Below, one piece after another: positions 38,134-45,989 of a stretch of 64,000 nt of DNA. A model generated the notes under the pieces. That model worked only from the letters and a program-made list of their open reading frames with translations, ran no database searches and was not told the origin of the DNA. The stretch covers positions 124,001-188,000 of the forward strand of contig NZ_PIQS01000001.1 of the NCBI RefSeq assembly GCF_003048405.1, read 5' to 3'. This DNA is from Campylobacter concisus (GTDB taxonomy: Bacteria; Campylobacterota; Campylobacteria; Campylobacterales; Campylobacteraceae). Positions within the stretch are counted from its first letter, which is position 1; every line of letters begins with the position of its first letter. The translations under genes and the position numbers were made by a program.

Positions 38134-38936
38134 GCGAGCTTTTAAATTTAGCTAAAAAAGTAGCCGTTAATGCTGGAGTGCAAATAATGAAATTTTACTC
38201 CGCAGATAATACGGCTCTTAAAGTCTGCCTAAAAGATGACAGCTCGCCACTAACTAGCGCTGATCTAGCTGCAAATGAAGTGATACTAAAAGAGCTAAGC
38301 AAAAGTGGGATAAAAATTTGCTCTGAAGAGAGTATCTTGCAAGAAAGCGTTAAAGATGAGTTTTGGCTCGTAGATCCTCTTGATGGCACGAAAGAATTTC
38401 TAGCTAGAAACGGCGAATTTTGCGTTTGCATAGCGCTTATAAAAAAAGCTAGACCGGTGCTTGGCGTGATATTTATCCCAGTTAGTAAAGAGCTTTTTTA
38501 TGCTGATGAGAATGGCGCTTTTAAAGAAATTTTAGATGATAATGATGAAATCATAAAGAGAGTTGATCTAAACAAAAAAGATAAAATTTTAGGCAATCTA
38601 ATCTTTTCAAGCAGAAGAGGCGATGCCAAAGAGATAGAATTTATAGGGCAGAGCCTAAATTTTGAGCAAAGGTGCATCGGCTCAGCTATAAAATTTTGTC
38701 GTTTGGTTGAATTTGGCGGAGCTTATTTGAGATTTGCGCCAAGCTACCTTTGGGACAATGCAGCAGGAGAAGCACTCGTAAATTTTTGTGGCGGAAAAGT
38801 ATTTGGTGCTAATAGCGGTAAAGAGATGAGCTACGAGCTTGCTGATTTAAAAAGTCCATTTTTCATAGCTCTCTCAAAAAATACACTAAATTTAAAAGAT
38901 AAAATCACACAACTATATAAACAAAGTAAAACTTAA
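38130..38936 (+). CDS. cysQ: 3'(2'),5'-bisphosphate nucleotidase, CysQ/inositol-monophosphatase family
   Basis: 268 residues from the ATG at 38130, overlapping the gltA stop (ATGA); a longer frame within gltA is rejected. Metal-site motifs are WLVDPLDGTKEF (DPxDGT) and the C-terminal LWDNAAGEALV (WDxAAGxAL). CysQ hydrolyses 3'-phosphoadenosine 5'-phosphate left from sulfate assimilation. A different inositol-phosphatase-like substrate is possible. Confidence 0.9.
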   Translation: MSELLNLAKKVAVNAGVQIMKFYSADNTALKVCLKDDSSPLTSADLAANEVILKELSKSGIKICSEESILQESVKDEFWLVDPLDGTKEFLARNGEFCVCIALIKKARPVLGVIFIPVSKELFYADENGAFKEILDDNDEIIKRVDLNKKDKILGNLIFSSRRGDAKEIEFIGQSLNFEQRCIGSAIKFCRLVEFGGAYLRFAPSYLWDNAAGEALVNFCGGKVFGANSGKEMSYELADLKSPFFIALSKNTLNLKDKITQLYKQSKT

Positions 38937-38939
38937 ACC

Positions 38940-40496
38940 TTAAATTTCTTCTAGTAGATAAAGCAGACTAGCTATTTTTGCTGTGCCTAGCACGTAACTC
39001 ATTATATTTGCTGCGACCTTGTCTTTTTTAAGCACTTTGCCATTTATGTCAAATATATCTTCGTTGTTCTCTTTGATAAATTTTAAGGTTTTTGCTGCGA
39101 CATCTTCTAAGCTATTTTTACCATCAAGCAATAAAAGTATGTAATAATCGATATTGTTAAGCTTTCTTGAAATACTAAATTTATTAGCAAAAACAACATC
39201 GGCATTATTTTTATGATTTAAAAAATATCTTACATAATTTATTAATTTTTGGCTAAGTCTTGAATGCCCAGGCCTATACTCGATATTTTTTTGCTCATCT
39301 TTTAAAATCATTGCATCAGACGAGTTTGTTAAAATTCTTACAAAGGCGCTATAAACCATGAGCTTATCTTCTGGCAAAATTTCTAAAATCTGAGAAAGAT
39401 TTATACTAGCTGGATACATCTTATAAAAGACCTCGCAAAGCCATGATATATCTTGTGGCATAGCGCCATAACTATCTTGCCACTGGTTATCTTTCTTTAT
39501 AAAATCTGCCACAACGTGAATTTTATTAATATCGCTTGGACCTATTTGTTTATTTGCTATGCTCTCATAAGTTTTGCTATGGACTATTAGGCTTTGTCTA
39601 AAGACTTTGTTGCTAATCATATCCATGAATTGCTCTAGATCGATTCTGTCCTTAAACTTGTTATTTTTGTATTCATCTACTACGGCTGTGCCAACATCTG
39701 GGGTAAAAATATCATCAAGCGTATATTCACAAAGATAAGTAAGATCATTTTTGGCAAGCATGGCATTAAAATCTTTAAAATAAAATGGATCATTTGTGTA
39801 TTCTAAAAACTCATGAGCTATGTAAAAGTCATCTTTTGAGAGCACATGTTCTGTTACAAAAAGAAGCATCTTAAGAGGTATCTTCCCTTCATAAATTTCT
39901 TTATCTCTTGTTAGTAAATATTCTTTATAGACTAAAAGCGCTTCTTTAGCTGCTTTTAACCTCTCTTGCATGCTCTCTTTATCTTTTGCGGCAAGTAGCA
40001 TTATATCTCTTACGATATCTTTTACTTTCCAGCCAGGATAAACATTATAAGAGATAAATGCCACGCCATTTGCACTTAAATTCTCTCTTACAACTTTTAA
40101 TATGGCTTCTTTGACAAAGTCAGGTACCCAGCTAAAAACACCATGAGCGATGATATAGTCAAATTTCTCATCACTTTTAAATTCGCAAATATCGCCGTGT
40201 ATAAGCTCTAAATTTGTAAGCCCCATCTCTTTAACGATCTCTTGCCCACGCCTTATCTGCTCTCCACTGAGGTCTATACCAACTACTTTTGCGTTTTTAT
40301 TATTCGCTGCAAATGGGATCAAATTTCCGCCAAAGCTACATCCTATCTCTAAAACTCTTGCATTTTTGCATGGCGGCGGATTTACCCCAAGAAGTGTAGC
40401 ACAAGCTTCAAGCCTGTAAGGCGATGATTGTGCAAAAGCTATTGATTTATAAGTTAGTTCGTCATAAGACTTTTCGATTTTGCTATTTTGACTCAT
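38940..40496 (-). CDS. SAM-dependent methyltransferase with regulatory domain
   Basis: 518 residues. The class I methyltransferase fold is N-terminal: ARVLEIGCSFGGNLIP (motif I, residues about 43-58), KVVGIDLSGEQI and FDYIIAHGVFSWVPD. From about residue 220 a second, all-helical part matches the so-called methyltransferase regulatory domain, and the far C-terminus is a winged-helix-like segment. Substrate unknown. It lies 8 bases downstream of the redoxin gene on the same strand, so likely one transcript. Confidence 0.87.
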   Translation of the reverse strand: MSQNSKIEKSYDELTYKSIAFAQSSPYRLEACATLLGVNPPPCKNARVLEIGCSFGGNLIPFAANNKNAKVVGIDLSGEQIRRGQEIVKEMGLTNLELIHGDICEFKSDEKFDYIIAHGVFSWVPDFVKEAILKVVRENLSANGVAFISYNVYPGWKVKDIVRDIMLLAAKDKESMQERLKAAKEALLVYKEYLLTRDKEIYEGKIPLKMLLFVTEHVLSKDDFYIAHEFLEYTNDPFYFKDFNAMLAKNDLTYLCEYTLDDIFTPDVGTAVVDEYKNNKFKDRIDLEQFMDMISNKVFRQSLIVHSKTYESIANKQIGPSDINKIHVVADFIKKDNQWQDSYGAMPQDISWLCEVFYKMYPASINLSQILEILPEDKLMVYSAFVRILTNSSDAMILKDEQKNIEYRPGHSRLSQKLINYVRYFLNHKNNADVVFANKFSISRKLNNIDYYILLLLDGKNSLEDVAAKTLKFIKENNEDIFDINGKVLKKDKVAANIMSYVLGTAKIASLLYLLEEI

Positions 40497-40504
40497 TTTA
40501 GCTC

Positions 40505-41002
40505 CTAGTAGTCTTTTTCTTTGAGTTTTTCTAGCATATTTTTGGCATCGTTCTCAGGATCATCCACTATATATGCGCGCCTTACCTTGCCATCTTTTAT
40601 GATGAGCGTTTGTCTAAAGTAAAATTTATGGCCATTTGATGCAGAAAAAACCGGAAGTTCAAGTGCTCTCTCGAGCATAAACTCACTATCATTTAAGAAC
40701 ATAACTCCAGCTGAAGTTTCTTCTTGAAATTTCTTTTGAGCCGCGATATCTTGGGAGCCAACAGCCACTACCATAAAACCAAGATCGTTAAAATCTTTTA
40801 AAAATTTCTTGTAGTTTATCGCTTGTTTGGTGCAGCCCTTCATTCCCGCAGTATTTTGCAGTTGCTCGCTTAAAAGACTAAAGTCCTCGCCTATCTTTGG
40901 GTAGATAAAAATAACGCAGTCGTGCGTCCTTACAAAGGCAGAAAAATCAAATTCCTTACCGTCTAGGGTATTTAAATATATACTTGTAGGCACGTTTATC
41001 AT
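40505..41002 (-). CDS. Peroxiredoxin-like (AhpC/TSA, Bcp-type) protein
   Basis: 165 residues of thioredoxin fold. The start MINVPTSIYLNTLDGKEFDFSAF and the strand CVIFIYPKIGED fit the AhpC/TSA-redoxin group. The putative peroxidatic Cys is in GMKGCTKQAINYK, where the usual P-x-x-x-T/S-x-x-C lead is altered, and no obvious resolving Cys is in a standard place. Probably a thiol peroxidase, perhaps of reduced activity. Upstream of the methyltransferase gene. Confidence 0.78.
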   Translation of the reverse strand: MINVPTSIYLNTLDGKEFDFSAFVRTHDCVIFIYPKIGEDFSLLSEQLQNTAGMKGCTKQAINYKKFLKDFNDLGFMVVAVGSQDIAAQKKFQEETSAGVMFLNDSEFMLERALELPVFSASNGHKFYFRQTLIIKDGKVRRAYIVDDPENDAKNMLEKLKEKDY

Positions 41003-41049
41003 ATTTCATCCTTTAAAATTTTTACTATTATATCTCTATAAGCTTTGTC

Positions 41050-41727
41050 TTAAGCTTTTTTAGAATTTAAAAGATAAACTACAAAAAGGACAAAAAAGCT
41101 AATTATTAACATCAGAAGTGCATAGACATGAGCCTTGGTGTAATCAAGCATTTCAACTGCTTCAAATATCGCAATACTTGCGACCTTGCTCTCTCCAGCT
41201 ACGCTACCACCTATCATTAAAACAACGCCAAACTCACCCATAGTGTGAGCAAAGCTAATGACAGTAGCTGTTAATAAATTTGATCTGATACTTGGCAAAA
41301 TCACCCTAAAAATAGTCGTGAGTTTGTTTTTACCAAGACTATAGCTCGCTTCAAAAAGGCTCTTTTTTAGGCTATTTAGCCCAGCGTAAATCGGACCAAA
41401 CATAAATGGTAATGAATAGATACAACTTGCCACAACAAGACCTGTGAAATTAAAAACTAGCCTAACCCCAAAAATTTCTTCGATAAATTTACCAAAGGCC
41501 GAATAAGGCGAAAGAAAAATGAGCAGATAAAAGCCAAGAACACTTGGCGGCAATACCAACGGTAGTGAGATTATCGACTCTAAAAATGATTTGCCGAAAA
41601 ATTTTTTCTGCGACATAAAATATGCAAGCGTAATGCAGACAAAAAACAAAATAAAAGTAGTTATAAAAGATAGTTTTAACGAGAGCCAAAACGGCTCGTA
41701 ATCGATATTTTTAAGCTCGTCTATCAT
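41050..41727 (-). CDS. modB: Molybdate ABC transporter permease
   Basis: 225 residues with five or so membrane helices. SLPLVLPPSVLGFYLLIFL and the EAA-loop EASYSLGKNKLTTIFRVILP, then AHTMGEFGVVLMIGG, are the ModB signature. Last gene of the modE-modA-TOBE-modC-modB operon; its ATG overlaps the modC stop by four bases. Confidence 0.95.
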   Translation of the reverse strand: MIDELKNIDYEPFWLSLKLSFITTFILFFVCITLAYFMSQKKFFGKSFLESIISLPLVLPPSVLGFYLLIFLSPYSAFGKFIEEIFGVRLVFNFTGLVVASCIYSLPFMFGPIYAGLNSLKKSLFEASYSLGKNKLTTIFRVILPSIRSNLLTATVISFAHTMGEFGVVLMIGGSVAGESKVASIAIFEAVEMLDYTKAHVYALLMLIISFFVLFVVYLLNSKKA

Positions 41728-42581
41728 GCTTTTTCCAAATTTACGCTAAATGCTTTTGTGCTAACTACCACCATATCACCTGCTTTTAGATTCATTGCTT
41801 CGTTGCTACTTAGCACAACTTCACAAATCTGACGGTTTATCAGTACATTCGCTACAAAGATCGCATCACATTTTTTTATCTCTAAAATTTTGGCATTGAA
41901 GGCAATTTTTTGAGATCCGGCAGTCTTTAAAAATATCTCACTCGCTGTGCCAGATCTTGAAATTCTACCATTTTCAAGGACAAATACTTTATTGCAAAGC
42001 TTATAAATTTCTGCGATATCATGGCTTACTAAGACGATGCTCATTTTAAATTCATCATGAAGTGCTAGTAAATAGTTTTGCAATTTCTCACGCATGGCAT
42101 TATCAAGTGCGCTTAGTGGCTCATCAAGCAGTAAAATTTCAGGTCTTCTCATAACTGCACGAGCAAGTGCTACTCGTTGTTTTTGACCACCAGAAAGAGT
42201 GCTAATCTTTGCATTTTTTAGGCTTGTTAGACCGCAGATATCAAGAAGTTTGTTTGCTAGGCTTATGTCATCTTTTGCAAAGAGTAAATTTTTAAAGACA
42301 TTCATATTTTCAAACAAAGCATAATCTTGAAATAAAAAGCCGATATTTCGCTTTTGCGGAGCCAAATTTATCTTATCGTCAAAGAAAATTTTATCTCCAA
42401 CTTTTATAAAACCACTTTGTGGCGCTTCAAAACCGGCAATCAACCTTAAAATAGTGGTCTTTCCGCCGCCACTTGCTCCATAAAGTGCGACAAAATCGCC
42501 ATTTTCAAAGCTAAGGTCTGCCTCAAGCATAAATTTGCCATCGCCGCCATTTAGCTCTTTTTTACAAGAAATTTCTATCAT
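41724..42581 (-). CDS. modC: Molybdate ABC transporter ATP-binding protein
   Basis: 285 residues. Walker A is GASGGGKTT (about residues 35-43), the signature is LSGGQKQRVALARA, Walker B is ILLLDEPLSAL. The chain ends in a single short TOBE-like segment (NAKILEIKKCDAIFVANV) rather than the longer domain of E. coli ModC. Overlaps both neighbours by four bases. Confidence 0.95.
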   Translation of the reverse strand: MIEISCKKELNGGDGKFMLEADLSFENGDFVALYGASGGGKTTILRLIAGFEAPQSGFIKVGDKIFFDDKINLAPQKRNIGFLFQDYALFENMNVFKNLLFAKDDISLANKLLDICGLTSLKNAKISTLSGGQKQRVALARAVMRRPEILLLDEPLSALDNAMREKLQNYLLALHDEFKMSIVLVSHDIAEIYKLCNKVFVLENGRISRSGTASEIFLKTAGSQKIAFNAKILEIKKCDAIFVANVLINRQICEVVLSSNEAMNLKAGDMVVVSTKAFSVNLEKA

Positions 42582-42973
42582 TTTTGAGTACTTATATGAA
42601 TACTAGTAGATTTTATATAGGCAAAAACACTATCGTTTTTGTTCAAATTTAATGCTTTTAAAGCGTTATTTGAAATGATGGCTTCGAAGCTAATTTGATC
42701 GCACTTTAGACCAACAACGCTTAAAACTTCACCAAAATTTATAGCCTCTACCATGCATTTTAATTCATTTTCAAGCGAGCTAGTGTCAAGTTTATTTTTT
42801 GCCAAGACGACATCCGAGCTTTTAAAACCTAAGCCAATCTCATCATTTAAGGCAAATTTACTAGCCTCGTTTAAGACTAGCATAAATAAATTTGCCTCTA
42901 AATTTAGACCCTTTAGCTCAAATAAGCTGACATCATCTTTGGCTAAAATCCTAACGATCTTTGCTTTTATCAT
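42578..42973 (-). CDS. Stand-alone TOBE/Mop-domain molybdate-binding protein
   Basis: 131 residues made of two TOBE-like halves (KIVRILAKDDVSLFELKG, and GEVLSVVGLKCDQISFEAIISNNALKALNL). It resembles small molybdopterin/molybdate-binding (Mop) proteins that store or sense oxyanion. Placed between modA and modC with four-base overlaps on both sides, so its level is tied to the transporter. Confidence 0.85.
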   Translation of the reverse strand: MIKAKIVRILAKDDVSLFELKGLNLEANLFMLVLNEASKFALNDEIGLGFKSSDVVLAKNKLDTSSLENELKCMVEAINFGEVLSVVGLKCDQISFEAIISNNALKALNLNKNDSVFAYIKSTSIHISTQK

Positions 42974-43725
42974 TTAGCAGGAACGTTATAGCCAAATTTC
43001 TTAAAAATTTCTCTTGATTTATCACCCAAGATAAACTCATAAAATGCCTTCGCATCAGCATTATTTTCAGCACGTTTTAAGAGTACGATGCCTTGATCGA
43101 TCGGAGTGTATAGCTCTTGTGGAACAAGGATGTAATTAACGCCCTCTTTGTATTTTGACATTTTATCATCAAAAAGTGCACTAGCAGCGATAAAACCTAC
43201 GTCAGAAGCACTTAACGCCTGAGATAGAGTCTCAGAAATTTTTTGAGCATAAACGATATTTTTTTCTACTTCGTCATAAAGTTTTGCATTTTTGAGTGCT
43301 TCTATGCTGGCCTTACCGTATGGTGCTGTTTGTGGATTTGCAATAGAAATCGCCTTTAAACCACGAACAACTTCGATGCCTTTTTTAAAATCAACATCTC
43401 TAATAGAAAAAATAGCCACAGCACCTTGTGCGTAAACTTTTGGAGCAGCTACTGCAAAGCCTGTATCATAAGCTTTTTGTGCAAAGCCCATATCAGCAGC
43501 CATGAATATATCAGCTGGAGCTGAGTTTTGGATCTGTGTAACAAGACCGCCACTTGCACCAAGAGTTAGATTGATCTTTGTATTTGGATGAAGCTTATTA
43601 AACTCTTTTATAAGCTCTGGAAATGCGTATGTTGTGTTTGCTGCTGCATATACATTTACTTCAGCACTAAGTGCGTTTATGGCAAGCAAAGCTGCTACAC
43701 ATAAAAATTTAAAAACTTTTTTCAT
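42970..43725 (-). CDS. modA: Molybdate-binding periplasmic protein
   Basis: 251 residues with a signal peptide ending about residue 20 (LLAINALSA). The ModA pattern is clear: VYAAANTTYAFPELIKEFNKLHP, NLTLGASGGLVTQIQNSAPADIFMAAD and the C-terminal FILGDKSREIFKKFGYNVP. It captures molybdate or tungstate in the periplasm. It starts directly after modE (no gap). Confidence 0.95.
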   Translation of the reverse strand: MKKVFKFLCVAALLAINALSAEVNVYAAANTTYAFPELIKEFNKLHPNTKINLTLGASGGLVTQIQNSAPADIFMAADMGFAQKAYDTGFAVAAPKVYAQGAVAIFSIRDVDFKKGIEVVRGLKAISIANPQTAPYGKASIEALKNAKLYDEVEKNIVYAQKISETLSQALSASDVGFIAASALFDDKMSKYKEGVNYILVPQELYTPIDQGIVLLKRAENNADAKAFYEFILGDKSREIFKKFGYNVPAK

Positions 43726-44508
43726 TTAAACTCCTATAATGATTTGAGATGATTTTACTATTGCTAAAAGTGTATCGCCAACACCTATTTTCATCTGGAT
43801 AGCACTATCTTTTGTGATGATGGCAGTTAAAGTCTGTTCATCACTTAGTTTTAAAGTGATTTCAGCATTTACAGCACCTATCTTTGCTTCGATCACTTCG
43901 CCTTTTAATTGATTTTTTGTGCTTATTTTTATATCTAGATCCTTGGCCAAAATGACAGCTGGGGCCTTAAAAATATAAATAACCTTTTGTCCAACTTTTA
44001 GGCCTAAATTTTTCTCACTTTCAACCGTGATGTTTGACTCAAGCGTGTAGCCATTACTTAGTTTTGCAACTATTTGAGAATTTACCGCACCACGATCTAT
44101 ACTTACAATCTCGCATGAGAGCTGATTTCTAGCACTTAAGTTCATATTCATTCTTTGAAGATTTACAATATCTACATCCTCAAAATCTACTTTTTGACAA
44201 ATTTTTTGTAAAAAGTCCTTTTGAGTCTCAAGAATGGCATCATAAATTTTTATCAGTTTATCGGCATACTCGCTTAGCTCGGAGCCACTATTTTTCTTAT
44301 TTCCATCAGCTCTAATAATAAGTGGCTTGCTACTTTTGTTATTTATCGTATCAAGACAGTCCCAAGCATTTTTATATGATATACCAACCAATTCCGCTGC
44401 TTTTGTGATACTTTTTGTCTCTTTTATGGCCTTTAATAATGTAATATGTTTAGCTAAAACCTGTGTATCTTCGCCTAAAAATAGTTCTAAATTTATATCT
44501 GCTTTCAA
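43726..44508 (-). CDS. modE: ModE-like transcription regulator with tandem Mop domains
   Basis: 260 residues: an N-terminal winged helix of LysR-like type (KHITLLKAIKETKSITKAAELVGISYKNAWDC) followed by two Mop/TOBE domains (about 125-190, NQLSCEIVSIDRGAVNSQIV; and about 197-260, NQLKGEVIEAKIGAVNAEIT). ModE binds molybdate and represses mod genes. First gene of the mod operon, so it probably regulates itself; I could not identify a convincing ModE box in the 165-base upstream gap. Confidence 0.92.
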   Translation of the reverse strand: MKADINLELFLGEDTQVLAKHITLLKAIKETKSITKAAELVGISYKNAWDCLDTINNKSSKPLIIRADGNKKNSGSELSEYADKLIKIYDAILETQKDFLQKICQKVDFEDVDIVNLQRMNMNLSARNQLSCEIVSIDRGAVNSQIVAKLSNGYTLESNITVESEKNLGLKVGQKVIYIFKAPAVILAKDLDIKISTKNQLKGEVIEAKIGAVNAEITLKLSDEQTLTAIITKDSAIQMKIGVGDTLLAIVKSSQIIIGV

Positions 44509-44673
44509 AATTTTTACCTTTACTATATTAGAGAATAATTTGTGAAGTATATCTAATTATATTAATCCTTAAGCTTAAAGATTTAAGTCGATTTATAAAT
44601 TTCTCTTAATTTCTTGTAAAGTTTTTAAAAGATAAAATCAAGCTACATTTTATAAATAAAAATAAGGCTTAGT

Positions 44674-45384
44674 ATGAAATTTTTGCTTTCTATCTTTTTT
44701 AGTTTGTTTTTAGCCTGTGCTAATACGGACATAAATACGAATAGCGAAAGCGATGAATTTGATGTTGAATTTGAAGCAAAAAAAGATGTTTTTGACCCGC
44801 TTAGTGGCTACAATAGAATTATGACACATGCAAATGACTTTATCTATGTAAATATGCTAACTCCGGTGGCAAAAGGCTATGCCTATGTTGTGCCAAAAAC
44901 AGCTAGAACAATGGTTTCAAATTTCTTTGACAATCTGCTTTTTCCAGTGCGCTTTGTAAATAACTTACTTCAGTTTAAATTTCAAAATGCTGGCGAAGAG
45001 ACATTAAGATTTTTAGCAAATACGATAATAGGCTTTGGCGGACTAACAGACGGAGCAAAATACTACAACCTCAAGCCTCACGATGAAGATTTTGGACAAA
45101 CGCTTGGATATTGGGGGCTTGGTAGCGGTTTTCATATAGTTTGGCCACTTATTGGACCATCAAATTTAAGAGATACTGGTGGCATGGTCGGAGATTATTT
45201 TGCTGATCCTATTAGCTACGTTGATCCTATACTTTTATCAACTGGTATCAAGTCATATAGAGCGTTTAATAACTTTTCACAAGATCCAACTGCTTATGAA
45301 AAACTAAGAAAAGATGCTATTGATCTTTATCCATTTTTACGCGATGCTTACGAGCAAAGACGCGACAAGCTTATCAAGGAGTAA
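44674..45384 (+). CDS. mlaA: MlaA/VacJ-family outer-membrane lipoprotein
   Basis: 236 residues; the hydrophobic N-terminus with FLACANTD carries a lipobox (Cys15). DPLSGYNRIMTHANDFIY and the TIIGFGGLTDGAKYYNL and DFGQTLGYWGLGSGFHIVWPLIGPSNLRDTGG regions (split here) are the MlaA signature. MlaA removes phospholipid from the outer leaflet of the outer membrane. First gene of a three-gene set with mlaC and an RND permease. Confidence 0.94.
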   Translation: MKFLLSIFFSLFLACANTDINTNSESDEFDVEFEAKKDVFDPLSGYNRIMTHANDFIYVNMLTPVAKGYAYVVPKTARTMVSNFFDNLLFPVRFVNNLLQFKFQNAGEETLRFLANTIIGFGGLTDGAKYYNLKPHDEDFGQTLGYWGLGSGFHIVWPLIGPSNLRDTGGMVGDYFADPISYVDPILLSTGIKSYRAFNNFSQDPTAYEKLRKDAIDLYPFLRDAYEQRRDKLIKE

Positions 45385-45386
45385 AT

Positions 45387-45989
45387 ATGAAAATTTTAAA
45401 AATTTTAACTATGATTTTACTTTTTACAACTAGCCTTTTTGCTATTTCGAAAGAGCAGATCAAGCCTGAAGTAGAGATGAAAACAACAAAGGTTATTGAA
45501 ATTTTAAAAGATACAAATTTAGACAATAACGCAAAGACAAAAGAAATTTTTGCTCTTCTTGATCCATTTTTTGACTATAAACAAATGGCAAAGATAAGCC
45601 TTGGCAAACGCTACAACAGCTTAAGTAGCGACGAGCAAGCTAAATTTGACGCAGCATTTGAGCAAAAACTAAAAAGCTCATACATAGATAAACTTTTAGG
45701 CTACAAAGACCAACAGATCCACATCACTGGAGAAAGTGAGCCTCAGAAAAATAGATACTGGCTCACATCTGAGCTTATAAATGATGGCAAGAGCTACGAA
45801 TTTGTCTATAAATTTTATGATGCAAAAGAGCGTGGTTGGCTCATTTACGATCTTGATATCGTTGGTGTAAGCATCATTCAAACATACAGAAGCCAGTTTG
45901 GCGATGTGCTAAATAACGCTGATTTCAATACTCTTTTACAAAAGCTAAATGAAGCTGTTTTGCCTGATCAAAATAAAACTAACCCTTAA
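45387..45989 (+). CDS. mlaC: MlaC/Ttg2D-type periplasmic lipid-binding protein
   Basis: 200 residues with a signal peptide ending SLFAIS (about residue 21). DPFFDYKQMAKISLGKRYNSLS and LINDGKSYEFVYKF match the MlaC family, which shuttles phospholipid across the periplasm. It starts 2 bases after mlaA with AAGGAG, and its stop overlaps the RND gene start (TAATG). Confidence 0.92.
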   Translation: MKILKILTMILLFTTSLFAISKEQIKPEVEMKTTKVIEILKDTNLDNNAKTKEIFALLDPFFDYKQMAKISLGKRYNSLSSDEQAKFDAAFEQKLKSSYIDKLLGYKDQQIHITGESEPQKNRYWLTSELINDGKSYEFVYKFYDAKERGWLIYDLDIVGVSIIQTYRSQFGDVLNNADFNTLLQKLNEAVLPDQNKTNP

